A stretch of DNA of 64,000 bases from Panulirus ornatus (GCF_036320965.1 NC_092225.1:37579083-37643082); one strand, 5' to 3'; positions 1-14,428 are shown, counted from the first letter of the stretch. Numbers and translations: made by a program. The notes: generated by a model not told the origin, from the letters alone.

Positions 1-263
<263 letters not shown>

Positions 264-387
264 TAAAGCTATAAGAAAGAAAAAAATATTTCACAATTGA
301 AAATCCCATTGACTTTACTTCTTAACATAGAAACAAGAAACTATAGGATTTCTAAAAAAAAAAAAAATGAAGATATATATCATAATT

Positions 388-735
388 TCGTAGCTCCGAT
401 CTATGGCTTCAGGGTACTATGAAGAAAAAGCCGAAGCTCAGATCTCTGGTTTCAGAATACTATCAAAAGTACTGAGGGTCAAATCCATGGCTTCAGGGTA
501 CTGCAAAAAATACGGAAGTTCAAATATATGACTTCAGGGTACTGTAAGAAAGGAATGAAGTTCAGATCGTGGTCTCCATAGAAAATGTCGTAGCTCAGAT
601 CTCAATAACTAAAGGTACTGTGAAAAATAAAGAAGCTCATAATTTCAGGGCACTACAGCACATTGCGGAAGGTCATGTACATGATCTCACGGTACTATAC
701 CGAAGCTAAGACTTGTGGCTGCAAGTTACTATGAA
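388..735. repeat. Decayed ~41-bp tandem repeat, about 8 copies
   Basis: The core 'CTTCAGGGTACT' and the preceding 'GAAGCTCAGATC' recur at spacings of about 40-43 bp (TTCAG-type cores near 409, 451, 492 and 533, then weaker ones near 573, 608 and 643). Copies differ at many positions, so this is an old minisatellite. No coding frame spans it. Confidence 0.75.
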
Positions 736-1570
736 ATCCTTACTCATATCATGATCATGAAAATTTCATGATGATAATCACATAGATCAGTAATTAGTAC
801 AAGCATAACCTATTTAAAAACATGACATCTGACCTAACCTTTGTTACACGTCACTGAAACACGTTTCATTATGACTTAAGAGAAAACATTACAGGTGCTT
901 CTCAGAGTTACCTTACTGTCAGTTGAGGCGGGATTAGTAGTGTGTGAGGAGCAGCAGAGGAGTGAGACCCAGCGAGGTCGCACTATGGTATTTATCAGTG
1001 ACCAGCAGACACCGTTGCCAACTTCCGCTGATGTTTTACTGGTGAATCCAGGAAGACTAAAGATATAATGGAAGTACTCAGTTGAATATTACATCCAGTA
1101 ATCCTTATATCAAATCTGATTTCCTTAAAACCACAATGACTGGGCCATTTACAGGTCAAATTTCACTTACCTTAAGAAGTCTGGCATCATGGATGTATCT
1201 TATTGCTTCACGCGTAATGTATTTCCTTAAACGTCGTTTTCATTTTACTAGTATTTTCAGTGATTAGCATAGATTTAGGATTCCATGAAATTACATATAC
1301 TTCAGCAGACAGATAAAACATGCTCATGTAATTTTGTTGCGGCTGAGAAATTATTGGTGCTAATCATAACAAAATGTTTGAAGAAATAGCAACTGTAATC
1401 CAGGAAACATCAGTGGTCAGCCATAGTTAACATGGGAAGCGCATATCTATTTTCTCCTTTTAATCGTCCATTTCAATATGATAAATTTTAATGTAAACCT
1501 CAAATTATAGCTACATTTTTACTTTGCATTGTAATATATTGAAGTTATAAGGGCCTTTTTGTGTCCAAAT

Positions 1571-1572
<2 letters not shown>
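736..1572. other. Unique AT-rich DNA, no recognised gene
   Basis: No repeat and no recognised protein. A 61-codon ORF at 1082-1267 (+) resembles nothing I know and has ordinary intergenic composition. Between about 890 and 1070 both strands are open for about 50-60 codons with splice-like borders; see the findings. Confidence 0.5.
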
Positions 1573-1608
<36 letters not shown>

Positions 1609-1653
1609 GACAGACAGACAGACAGACACACACACACACACACACACACACAC
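1573..1653. repeat. (CA)n / (CAGA)n compound microsatellite
   Basis: CA dinucleotides, then a block of CAGA tetramers around 1604-1625, then CA dinucleotides again. It lies 260 bp before the large 33-bp array. Confidence 0.95.
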
Positions 1654-1916
1654 GACTCCTCCAACCCTCGATGTGGTAGGACGTGTGTCTTGGGCCGGCC
1701 TACATGTCAACAAGTTGACCTGAACTCTCCCCGCACTTCCCCAGCTTGATACATCGCCTGACTACACTTACCGTCGTCACACAAGGTCTACCTTCAGTGA
1801 GAGATATTACATACCTTCACCAGTGAACTACTGAGACCCTCCAGAGGTCTGTTTCCCGCGGGGGCTGTGGTCGCCTCAGTGTAAACATGACACGAACATA
1901 TTCTGAGGTGCTCCGA
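1654..1916. other. GC-richer unique flank of the 33-bp array
   Basis: Non-repetitive and higher in GC than the DNA to its left. On the minus strand an array-derived frame continues through here and reaches AAG|GTATGT at 1815/1814, a good match to a splice donor. I see no recognisable protein domain. Confidence 0.4.
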
Positions 1917-1963
1917 GTTGTGCCCCAGCTGACCACAGCAACCATTACAGTTGTGACCCAGCT

Positions 1964-2227
1964 GACCAGAGCGACGAATACAGCTGTGACCCAGCTGACC
2001 ATAGTGACCATTACAATTGTGACCCAGCTGACCACAGCGACCATTACAGTTGTGACCCGGCTGACCATAGCGACCATTACAGTTGTGACCCAGCTGACCA
2101 GAGCGACGAATACAGCTGTGACCCAGCTGACCACAGTGATCATTACAATTGTGACCCAGCTGACCACAGCGACCATTACAGTTGTGACCCGGCTGACCAT
2201 AGCGACCATTACAGTTGTGACCCAGCT
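1964..2227. repeat. 132-bp (4-unit) duplication in the array
   Basis: Units starting at 1964 and 2096 share the same order of private variants (AGCGACGAATAC, then AGTGA, then two CCCGGCT/CCATAGCG types). This shows a four-unit block copied in tandem. Confidence 0.8.
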
Positions 2228-2280
2228 GACCACAGCAACCATTACAGACGTGACGCAGAGAACCACAGCGACCATTACAG

Positions 2281-3567
2281 TTGTGACACAGCTGACCAGA
2301 GGGACTATTACAGTTGTGACCCACACGACAACAGCTACCGTTACAGTTGTGACCCAGTTGACCACAGCAACCGTTACAGTTGTGACCCAGCTGACAACAG
2401 AGACCATTACAGTTGTGACCCAGTTGACCACGGCGACATTTACAGTTATAACCCAGCTGACCACACTGACCGTTACAATTGTGACTCAGCAGACCACAGC
2501 GACCACTACAGTTGTAATCCAGTTGACCACAGCGACCATTAGAGTTCTAACCCAACTGACCACAGCGACCATTACAGTTCTGACCCAACTGATCACAGCA
2601 ACCATCACAGTTGTGACCCATCTGACCATAGCAACCATTACAATTGTGACCCAGCAAACCAAAGCGACCATTACAGTTGTAACCCAGCTGACCCAAGCGA
2701 CCATTACAGTTGTGACCCATCTGACCATAGCAACCATTACAATTGTGACCCAGCAAACCAAAGCGATCATTACAGTTGTAACCCAGCTGACCCAAGCGAC
2801 CATTACAGTTGCGACCCAGCTGACCATAGCGACCATTTCAGTTGTGACCCAGCTGACCACACCGTCCATTACAGTTCTGATCCAGCTGACCACAGCGATC
2901 ATTACAGCTGTGATCCAGCAGACAACAGCGACCATCACAGTTGTGACTCAGCTGATCAAAGCAATCATTACAGTTGTGACCCAGCTGACCAGAGGGACCA
3001 TTACAGTTGTGAACCGCACGACAACAGCTACCGTTACAGATGTGACCCAGTTGACCACAGTAACCATTACAGTTGTGACCCAGCTGACAACAGAGACCAT
3101 TACAGTTGTGACCCAGTTGACCACGGCGACATTTACAGTTATAACCCAGCTGACCACACTGACCGTTACAATTGTGACCCAGCAGACCACAGCGACCACT
3201 ACAGTTGTGATCCAGTTGACCACAGCGACCATTAGAGTTCTAACCCAACTGACCACAGCGACCATTACAGTTCTGACCCAACTGACCACAACAACCATTA
3301 CAGTTGTGACTCATCTGACCATAGCAACCATTACAATTGTGACCCAGCAAACCAAAGCGACCATTAAAGTTGTAACCCAGCTGACCCAAGCGACCATTAC
3401 AGTTGCGACCCAGCTGACCATAGCGACCATTTCAGTTGTGACCCAGCTGACCACACCGTCCAATACAGTTCTGACCCAGCTGACCACAGCGATCATTACA
3501 GCTGTGACCCATCAGACAACAGTGACCATCACAGTTGTGACCCAGCTGACCAAAGCAATCATTACAG
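2281..3567. repeat. 693-bp higher-order repeat with a 99-bp sub-duplication
   Basis: Block 2281-2973 (21 units) is repeated at 2974-3567. Markers such as CGACAACAGCTACCG (near 2326 and 3019) and CGGCGACATTTACAG (2431 and 3124) are offset by exactly 693. Inside copy one, a 99-bp segment is itself doubled (2621 and 2720). Copy two has only one of these, so later markers are offset by 594. Confidence 0.85.
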
Positions 3568-4734
3568 TTGTGACCCAGCTGACCACAGCGACCATTACAG
3601 TTGTGACCCAGCTGACCACAGTGACCATTACAGTTGTGACCCAGCTGACCACAGCGATCATTACAATTGTGACCAAGCTGACCACAGCGAACATTAAAGG
3701 TGTGACCCAGCTGACCACAGCAACAATTACAATTGTGACCCAGATTACCACAGCGACTATTACAGTTGTGACCAGCAGGCTAAAGTGATCATTATAGTTA
3801 TGACCCAGCACGCCACAGCGACCATTACAGTTGTGATCCAGCAGATCACAGCGACCATTTCAGCCGTGGCCCAGCTGACTACACTGACCATTACAGCTGT
3901 GACCAACCTGACCACAGCGACCATTGCAGCTGTGATCCAGCAGACAACAGCGATCATTACATTTGTGAGCCAGATGACCACAACGATCATTAGAGCTATG
4001 ACCCAACAGACAAAGGCGACCATCACAGTTGTGACCCAGCTGATAACATCAATCATTACAGTTGTGACCCACCTGACCACAGCTACCAGTACAGTTGTGA
4101 CCCAGCTGACCAAAGCGACCATTACACTTGTGACCCAGCTGACCATATCAATCATTACAGTTGTGACCCATGTAACCACAGCGACCATTACAGTTGTGAT
4201 CCTGCAGATCACAGTGACCATTACATTTCTGGCCCAGCTGACCACACCAACCATTACAGCTGTGACCATCCCGACCACAGCGACCATTACAGCTGTGACC
4301 CAGCACACCACAGCTGCCATTACAGTTGTGACCCAGCTGACCAAAGCGACCATTAGTATTGTGATCCAGCTGACCACAGCAACCATTACAGATGTGACCC
4401 ACCTCACCATAACAACCATTATAGTTGTGACCCAGCAGACCACAGTGGTCATTACAGTTGTAACCCAGCTGACTACGGCGATCATTACAGTTGTGACTCA
4501 GCTGTCCAGAGCAACCATTACAGATTTGACCCAGCTGACCACAGCGACCATTACAGCTGTGACCCAGCTTACCCCATCGACCATTATAGTTGTGACCCAG
4601 CTTACCTCATCGACCATTATAGTTGTGCCACAGCTGACTTCAGCGACCATTACAAATGTGATCCAGCTGACCAGAGCGACCCTTACTGTTGTGTCCCAGC
4701 TGACTACAGTAACCAATCATTACAGTTGTGACCC

Positions 4735-7700
4735 AGATGAATATAGTAACCATTACAGTTGTGACTCAGCTGATCACAGGGACCATAGCAGTTGTGACCC
4801 AGCGGACCAAATTGACCATTACAATTGTGACCCAGCTGACCATAGAGACCATTACAATTGTGACCAGCTAACCACAACGACCATTATAGTTATGACTCAG
4901 ATGACCACAGCGACCATTGCAGTTGTGACCCATATGACCACAGTGACCATTACATTTGTGTCCCAGCTGACCACAGCAAAATTTACATTTGTGACCAAGT
5001 TGACGACAACGACCATTATAATTGTGACCTAGCTGACCAGAGAGACCATTACAGTTGTGACCCAGTTGACGACAGCGACATTTACAGTTGTGGCCTAAAT
5101 GAACACAGTGACCATTACAGTTGTGACCCAGCAGACCAAAGCAACCATTACAGTTGTGACCCAGCTGACCACAGCGCCATTACAAGTCTGAACCAGCTGA
5201 CCACAGCGACCATTGCAGCTTTGACCTAGCAGACCACAGCGACCATTACAATTGTGACCCAGCTGACCATGGCGACCATTACAGTTGTGACTCAGCTTTT
5301 CAGAGCGACCATTACAGAGGTGACCCAGCTGACCATAACAACCATTATAGTTGTGACCCAGCTTACCACAGCGACCATTACTGTTTTGCCCCAGCTGACC
5401 AGAGCGAACATCACAGTTCTGACAGAGCTGACCACAGCGACCATTACAGTTCTGACTCATCTGAACACAACGACCATTACAGTTTTGACCCATCTGACCA
5501 CAGCGACCATTACAGCTGTGACACTGCACACCAAAGCGACCATTACAGACGTGACCCAACTGACCCAAGCGACCATTATAGTTGTGACCCAGGGGACCAT
5601 AGCGACCATTTCAGTTGTGACCCAGCTGACCACACCGTCCATTAGAGTTGTTACCCAGCTGAATACAGCAACCATTACTGCTGTGATCCAGCAGACCACA
5701 GCGACCATTACGGTTGTGACCCAGCTGAACACAGCGATCATTACAGTTGTGACTCAGCTGTCCAGAGCGACCATTACATATGTGACCCAGATGAAAACCC
5801 GCGACCATTACAGTTATGACCCAGTTTACCCCATCGACCATTACAGTTATGCCCCAGCTGGCCAGAGCGACCATTACAGTTATGACCCTAGCTGACGAGA
5901 GCGACCCTTACTGTTGCGTCCCAGCTGACCACAGCAACCGTTATAGTTGCGACCCAACTGAATATAGCAAACATTACAGTTGTGACCCAGCAGACAACAG
6001 TCGCCATTACAGTTGTAACCCAGCTGACCAGGGCGATCATTACAGTTGTGACTCAGCTGTCCAGAGCAACCATTACATAACTGACCCAGCTGACCACAGC
6101 GACCATTGCAGTTGTGACCCAGCTTACACCATCGACCATTATAGTTGTGCCCCAGCTGACTTCAGCAACCATTAAAAATGTGACCCAGCTGACCAGAGCG
6201 ACCCTTACTGTTGTGTCCCAGCTGACTACAGTAACCAATCATTACAGTTGTGACCCAGATGAATATACTAACCATTACAGTTGTGACTCAGCTGATCACA
6301 GGGACCATAGCAGTTGTGACCCAGCTGACCAAATTGACCATTACAATTGTGACCCAGCTGACCATAGAGACCATTACAATTGTGACCAGCAAACCACAAC
6401 GACCATTATAGTTATGACTCAGATGACCTCAGCGACCATTACAGTTGTGACCCAGATGACCACAGCGACCATTACATTTGTGACCCAGCTGACCACAGCA
6501 AAATTTACATTTGTGACCTAGTTGAAGACAGCGACCATTACAATTGTGACCTAGCTGACCAGAGAGACCATTACAGTTGTGGCCCAGTTGACGACAGCGA
6601 CATTTACAGTTGTGGCCTAAATGAACACAGTGACCATTACAGTTGTGACCCAGCAGACCACAGCAACCATTACAGTTGTGACCCAGCTGACCACAGCGCC
6701 ATTACAAGTCTGAACCAGCTGACCACAGCGACCATTGCAGCTTTGACCCAGCAGACCACAGCGACCATTACAATTGTGACCCAGCTGACCATGGCGACCA
6801 TTACAGTTGTGACTCAGCTTTTCAGAGCGAACATTACAGAGGTGACCCAGCTGACCATAACAACCATTATAGTTGTGACCCAGCTTACCACAGCGACCAT
6901 TACTGTTTTGCCCCAGCTGACCAGAGCGACCATTACAGTACTGACAGAGCTGACCACAGCGACCATTACAGTTCTGACCCATCTGAACACAACGACCATT
7001 ACAGTTTTGACCCATATGACCACAGCGACCATTACAGCTGTGACACTGCAGACCAAAGCCACCATTACAGACGTGACCCAACTGACCCAAGCGACCATTA
7101 TAGTTGTGACCCAGCGGACCATAGCGACCATTTCAGTTGTGACCCAGCTGACCACATCGTCCATTAGAGTTGTTACCCAGCTGAATACAGCGAACATTAC
7201 AGTTGTGACCCAGCTGACTAGAGCGACCATTACAGTTGTGACCCAGCTGAACACAGCAATCATTACACTTCTGACTCAGCTGTCCAGAGTGACCATTACA
7301 GATATGATCCATATGAAAACCCGCGACCATTACAGTTGTGACCCAGTTTACCCCATCGACCATTACATTTATGCCCCAGCTAACCAGAGCGACCATTACA
7401 GTTGTGACCCAGCTGACCATAGAGACCATTACAATTGTGACCAGCTAACCACAACGACCATTATAGTTATGACTCATATAACCACAGCGACCATTACAGT
7501 TGTGGCCCAGATGACCACAGCGACCATTACATTTTTGACCCAGCTGACCACAGCAAAATTTACATTTGTGACCTAGTTGACAACAACGACCCAATTGTGA
7601 CCTAGGTGACCACAGAGACCATTACAGTTGTGACCCAGTTGACGACAGCGAGATTTACAGTTGTGGCCTAAATGAACACAGTGACCATTACAATTGTGAC

Positions 7701-10700
7701 CCAGCAGACCAAAGCAACAATTACAGTTATGACCCAGCTGACCACCGCGCCATTACAAGTCTGAACCAGCTGACCACAGTGACCATTACAATTGTGACCC
7801 AGATGACCATGGCGAGCATTACAGTTGTGACTCAGCTTTTCAGAGCGACCATTACAGAGGTGACCCAACTGACCATAACAACCATTATAGTTGTGACCCA
7901 GCTTACCACAACGACCATTACCGTTTTGCTCCGGCTGACCAGAGAGACCATTACAGTTCTGACAGAGCTGACCACAGCGACCATTACAGTTCTGACCCAT
8001 CTGAACACAACGACCATTACAGTTTTGACCCATATGACCACAGCGACCATTACAGCTGTGACACTGCACACCAAAGCGACCATTACAGACGTGACCCAAC
8101 TGACCCAAGCGACCATTATCGATGTGATCCAGCAGACCACAGGGACCATTTCAGTTGTGACCCAACTGACGACACCGTCCATTAGAGTTGTTACCCAGCT
8201 GAATACAGCAACCATTACTGCTGTGATCCAGCAGACCACAGCGACCATTACGGTTGTGACCCAGCTGAACACAGCGATCATTACAGTTGTGACTCAGCTG
8301 TCCAGAGCGACCATTACAGATGTGAACCAGATGAAAACCCCGACCATTGCAATTGTGACCCAGTTTACCCCATCGACCATTACATATATGCCCCAGCTGA
8401 CCAGAGCGACCATTACAGTTGTGACCCAGCTGACGAGAGCGACCCTTACTGTTGTGTCCCAGCTGACCACAGCAACCATTATAGTTTCGACCCAACTGAA
8501 TATAGCAACCATTACAGTTGTGACCTAGCTGACCACAGGGAATATTACAGTTGTGACCCAGCTGACCACATCGACCATTAATGTTGTGACCAAGCTGACC
8601 TTAGAGACCATTACATTTGTGACCCAGTTAACCAGAGTGACCGTTAAAGCTATGACCCAAATGACCACAGCGAACATTACAGTTGTGACCGAGCTGACCA
8701 CAGCAAAATTTACAGTTGTGACCCAGTTGACCATGACGACTATTACAGTTGTATCCCACCTGACGACAGAGACCATTACAGCTGTGACCAAGCAAACGAC
8801 AGCGACCATTACAGTTGTGACCCACCTGACCATCGCGACCAATAGAGTTGTGACCCAGCAGACCACAACGACCATTACAGTTGTGACCTAGCTGACGACA
8901 GCGACCATTACAAGTCTGAACCACCTGACCACAGCGACCATTTCATCTTTGACCCAGCAGACCAAAGTGACCATTACAGTTTTGACCCAGCTGACCATGG
9001 CGACCATTACAGTTGTGACTCAGCTGTCCAGAGCGACCATTACAGAGGTGACCCAGCTGACCAGAGCGACCATTATAGTTGTGACCCAGCTTACCACAGC
9101 GACCATTACTGTTTTGCCCCAGCTGACCAGAGTGCCCATTACAGTTCTGACAGGACTGACCACAGCGACCATTACAGTTCTGACCCATCTGAACACAGCA
9201 ACCATTACAGTTCTAACCCATCTGAACACAGCGACCATTACAGTTCTGACACATCTGAACACAGCGACCTATTACAGCTGTGACCTTGCACACGACAGCG
9301 ACCATTACAGTTGTGACCAAGCTGACCATAGCGACCATTGCAGTTGTGACCCAGCAGACCCAAGCGACCATTACAGTTGTGACTCAGCTGACCCAAGCGA
9401 CCATTATAGTTGTGACCCAGCAGACCACAGAGACTGTTTCAGTTGTGACCCAGCCGACCACACCGTCTATTACAGTTTTGACCTAGCTGACCACAACACC
9501 CATTACTGCTGTGGTCCAGCAGACCACAGCGACCATTAGAGTTGTAACCCAGCTGAACATAGCGATCATTACAGTTGTGACCCAGCTGACCAGAGCGACC
9601 ATTACAGTTGTGACCCATCTGACCACAGCAACCATTACAGTTATGAACCAGGTGACCACAGCAACCATTGCAGTTGTGACCCAGGTGACCTCAGCGACCA
9701 TTCCAGTTGTGGCCCAGCTGACCCAAGCGACGATTACGGTTGTGACCAAGCTGACCACAGCGAACATTAAAGTTTTGACCAAGCTGACCACAGCGAACAT
9801 TAAAGTTTGACCCAGCTGACCACAGCAACAATTACAATTGTGACACAGCTTCCCAAAGAGACAAGTGCAGTTGTGACCACCTGACCAAAGTGGCCATTAC
9901 AGTTATGACCCAGCAGACCATAGCGACCATTACAGTTGTGATACATCAGACTACAGCGACCATCACCTTTGCGGCCTAGCTGACCACACCGACCATTACA
10001 GCTGTGACTTGCCTGACCACAGAAACCATTACAGTTGTGACCCAGGTGACCACAGCGACCATTACAGTTGTGACCCAGCTGACCAGAGCGACCATTACGG
10101 TTGTGACCAAGCTGACCAAAGCGAACATTAAACACAGCGACCATTACAGTTGTGACCAAGCTTACTCCATCGACCATTACAGTTGTATCCCAGCTGACCA
10201 GAACGACCATTACAGTTTTGACTCAGCTTTCCAAAGCGACCATTACAGAAGTGACCCAGCTGACCATAAAAACCATTATAATTGTGACCCAGCTTACCAC
10301 AACGACCATTACTGTTTTGTCCCAGCTGACCAGAGAGACCATTACAGTTCTGACAGAGCTGACCACAGTGATCATTACAGTTTCTGACCCATCCATCGAC
10401 CATTACAGTTATGCCCCAGCTGACCAGAGCGACCATTCAGTTGTGACCAGCTGACCAAGCGACCATTACATTGTGACCAGCTGACCACAGCGACCATTAT
10501 AGTTGTGACCAGTGACCACAGCGACCATTACGTTGTGCCCAGCTACAGACCAAGTGGACCACTTACAAGTTTTGTGACCCAGCTGACCACAGCACCATTA
10601 CATTTGTGACCAGCTGACAACAGCGACCATTACAAGTTGTGAACTAGGTGACACAAGGACCATTACAGTTATGACCCAGTGACACAGCGACCATTACAGT

Positions 10701-10930
10701 TGTGACCCATGAACACAGCGACCATTACATTGTGACCCAGCTGACCACAGCAACAATTACAGTTGTGACCCAGCTGACCACAGAGACCATTAGTTGTGAC
10801 CAAGCTGACCAATAGCGAACATTAAACACAGCGACCATTACAGTTGTGACAAGCTTACTCCATCGACCATTACAGTTGTATCCCAGTAATGTGACCCAGC
10901 TTACCACAACGACCATTACTGTTTTGCCCC
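4735..10930. repeat. Long higher-order repeats of about 1.0-1.5 kb
   Basis: Private variants recur in the same order. CGCCATTACAAGTCTG occurs at 5175, 6697 and 7748. ATGAAAACCC (or ATGAAAACC) occurs at 5791, 7313 and 8331. CCATGG occurs near 5269, 6791, 7809 and 8997. Offsets of 1522, then 1018-1051, then 1188 show successive block copies that lost or gained units. Weaker copies continue to about 10930 (GACTCAGCTTTCC near 10220). Confidence 0.8.
10430..10860. repeat. Degraded patch of the 33-bp array
   Basis: Here alone the units carry many one-base losses and a few gains (GTGACCAGCTGACC instead of GTGACCCAGCTGACC, TTACATTG, TTACGTTG, GACCAGTGACC), so the 33-bp register is lost. Flanking units on both sides are regular. 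Either a decayed block or a stretch of poor base accuracy in the assembly. Confidence 0.7.
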
Positions 10931-11326
10931 AGCTGACCAGAGAGACCATTACAGTTCTAACAGAGCTGACCACAGTGATCATTACAGTTCTGACCCAGCT
11001 GAACAATTCGACCATTAGAGCTGTGACCCTGCAGACGATAGCGACCATTACAGTTGTGACCCATCTGACCGTAGCGACCACTGCAGTTGTGACCCTGCAG
11101 ACCAAAGCGACCATTACAGTTGTGACCCAGCTGACCAGAGAGACCATTACAGTTCTGACAGAGCTGACCACAGTGATCATTACAGTTCTGACCCAGCTGA
11201 ACAATTCGACCATTAGAGCTGTGACCCTGCAGACGATAGCGACCATTACAGTTGTGACCTATCTGACCGTAGCGACCATTGCAGTTGTGACTCTGCAGAC
11301 CAAAGCGACCATTACAGTTGTGACCC
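10931..11326. repeat. 198-bp (6-unit) duplication
   Basis: The series AGAGAGACCATTACAG, GAACAATTCGACCATTAG, CTGCAGACGATAGCG occurs starting at 10931 and again at 11129, an offset of exactly six units. The copies are almost the same, so the event is recent. Confidence 0.85.
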
Positions 11327-13262
11327 AGCTGACCCAAGCGACCATTATAGTTGTGACCCAGTATACCACAGCGACCATTTCAGTTGTGACTACACCGTCC
11401 ATTAGAGTTGTGACCCAGCTGACCACAGCAACCGTAACTGCTGTGATCCAGCAGACCACAACGACCAATACAGTTGTGATCCAGCTGAACACAGCGATCA
11501 TTACTGTTGTGACCCAGCTGACTACAGCGAACATTACAGTTGTGACCCAGCTGACTAGAGCGACCATTACGGTTGTGACCAAGCTGACAGAGCAAATATT
11601 AAAAATGTGTCCCGGCTGACCACAGCAACAATTACAATTGTGTCCCAGCTTCCCAAAGCGACAATTACAGTTGTGACCAGCTGACCAAAGTGACTATTAC
11701 AGGTTATAACCAAGCAAACCACAGCGACCATTACAGGTGTGATCCAGCAAATTACTGCGACCATTACATTTGTGGCCCTGCTGACCACACCGACCATTAC
11801 AGCTGTTGCCCTCGTGACCAGAGCGACCATTACAGCTGTGGCACAGCAGAACATAACAACCACTACAGGTGTGTCCCAGCTGACCATAACGACCATTACA
11901 GTTGTGACCCAGTAGACTACAGCTACCATTACAATTGTAACCCAGATGATCACGGCGACCATGACCATTACAGTTGTGACTCAACTGTACAGAGCGACCA
12001 TTACAGATGTGACCAAGATGAACACAGCGACCATTACAGGTGTGGCCCAGCTTACCCCATCTACCAATACAGTCGTGCCCCAGCTGACCAGAGCGACCAT
12101 TACAGTTGTGACCCAGCTAACGAAAGCGACCCTTACTGTTGTGTCCCAGCTGACCACAGCAACTATTACAATTGTGACCAAGCTGACCTTACAGACCATT
12201 ACAGTTGTGACCCAGCTAACCAGAGCGACCATTACAGCTATGACCAAAATGACCACAGCGACCATTACAGTTGTGACCAGCTGACCACAGCGAAATTTAC
12301 TGTTATGACCCAGCTGACCACAACGACCATTACAGTTGTATCCCAGCTGACCACAGAGACCATTACAGCTGTGACCAAGCAGACGACAGCGACCATTACA
12401 GTTGTGACCCACCTGACCATAGCGACCAATAGAGTTGTGACTCAGCAGACGACAGCGAACATTACAGTTGTGACCCATCTGACCCAAGCGACCATTATAG
12501 TTGTGACCCAGCAGACCACAGAGACCATCTCAGTCGTGAACCAGCTGACCAACCGTCCATTACAGTTGTGACCAGCTGACCATAGCGACCATTACTGCTG
12601 TGACCAAGCAGACTACAGCGACCATTACAGTTGAGACCCAGTTGAACACAGCGATCATTACATTTGTGACCCAGCTGACCAGAGCGACCATGACAGTGGT
12701 GACCCAGCCGACCACAGCGACCATTACAGTTCTGACTCAGATGACCACAGCGACCATTTCAGTTGTGACCCAGATGACCACAGCGACGATTACAGTTGTG
12801 ACCAAGCTGACCACAGGACCAATTACAATTGTGACTCAACTTCAAAAAAGCGACAATTACAGTTATGACCCGCTGACCAAAGTGACCATTACAGTTATGA
12901 CCCAGCAGACCATAGCGATCATTACAGTTGTGAACCAGCAGACTAGAGCGACCATTACATTTGTGGCCCAGCTGACCACACCGACCATTATAGCTGTGAC
13001 TCACCTGACTACAGCCACCATTACAGCTGTGGCCCAGCAGAACATAACAACCACTACAGTTGTGTCCCAGCTGACCACAGAGACCATTACAGTTGTGAGC
13101 TGGCAGACTACAGCGACTATTACAACTGTAACCCAGCTGACCACGGCGACCATTACAGCTGTGACAGCTGACCAGAGCGACAATTACAGATGTGACCCAG
13201 ATGAACACAGTGACCATTACAGTTGTGACCCAGCTTATCCCATCGACCATTACAGTTGTACC

Positions 13263-13394
13263 CCAGCTGACCAGAGCGACCATCAGAGTTGGGACCCAGC
13301 TGATCAGAGCGACCCTTACTGTAGTGTCCCAGCTGACCAGAGCGACCATCAGAGTTGGGACCCAGCTGATCAGAGCGACCCTTACTGTAGTGTC
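13263..13394. repeat. 66-bp (2-unit) duplication
   Basis: AGAGTTGGGACCCAGCTGAT occurs at 13285 and 13351 within two consecutive, apparently identical 66-bp blocks. Confidence 0.85.
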
Positions 13395-14428
13395 CCAGCT
13401 GACCACAGTAACCAGTATAGTTGAGACCCAGCAGAATATACCAACCGTTACACTTGTGACCCAGCTGACCACAGGGACCATTACATTTGTGACTCAGCTG
13501 AAGACAGCGACCATTCGGTTGTGACCAAGCTGACCTTAGAGACTATTACAGTTGAGATAGCTAACCAGAGCGACCATTACACTTATGACCCAGATGACCA
13601 CACCGACCATTACGGTTGTGACCCAGCTGACCACAGCGACCATTACAGTTGTGACCCAGCTGACCACAGCAAAATTTACAGTTGTGACCCAGTTGATCAC
13701 AACGACCATTACAGTTGTATCCCAGCTGATCACAGAGACCATTACAGTTGTGACCCAGTTGACCACAGAGACATTTACAGCTGTGACCCACATGACCACA
13801 GTGACCATTACAATTGTGACCTAGAAGACCACAACGACCATCACAGTTGTGACCCAGCTGACCACAGCGACCATTACAAGTCTGACCCAGCTGACCACAA
13901 TGACCATTACAGCTTTGACTCAGCAGACCACGGCGACCATTACAATTATGAACTAGCTGACCATGGCGACCATTATAGTTGTGACCCAGCTGACCAGAGC
14001 GACTATTACAGTTGTGAGTCATCTGACCACACCGACCATTGCAAAAGTGACCCATCTGACCATAGGGACCATTAAAGCTTTGACCCAGCAGACCACAGCG
14101 ACCATTACAATTGTGACCTAGCTGGCCATAGCGACCATTACAGATGTGACCTGATAGACCACAGCGAACATTACAATTGTGACCAAGCTGACCACAGCGA
14201 CCATTACAATTGTCACCCAGCTGACCACAGCAACCATTAGAGTTGTGACCCAGCTGACCCCAGCGACCATTAAAGTTGTGACCCAGTTGATCACAGCATC
14301 ATTTACAACTGTAACCCACCTGACCACAGTGACCATTACAGTTGTGACCTAACAGACCGAGGCGACCATTAGAGTTATGACCCAGCCCTACCAGAGCGAC
14401 ATTTACAGTTGTGACCCATTTGACCACA

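Noticed and set aside
1082..1267. 61-codon plus ORF
   Set aside because: No recognisable domain, no splice support, and of a length expected by chance.
1573..1653. THTHTH/TQTDRQTD peptide from the CA/CAGA repeat
   Set aside because: Microsatellite artefact.
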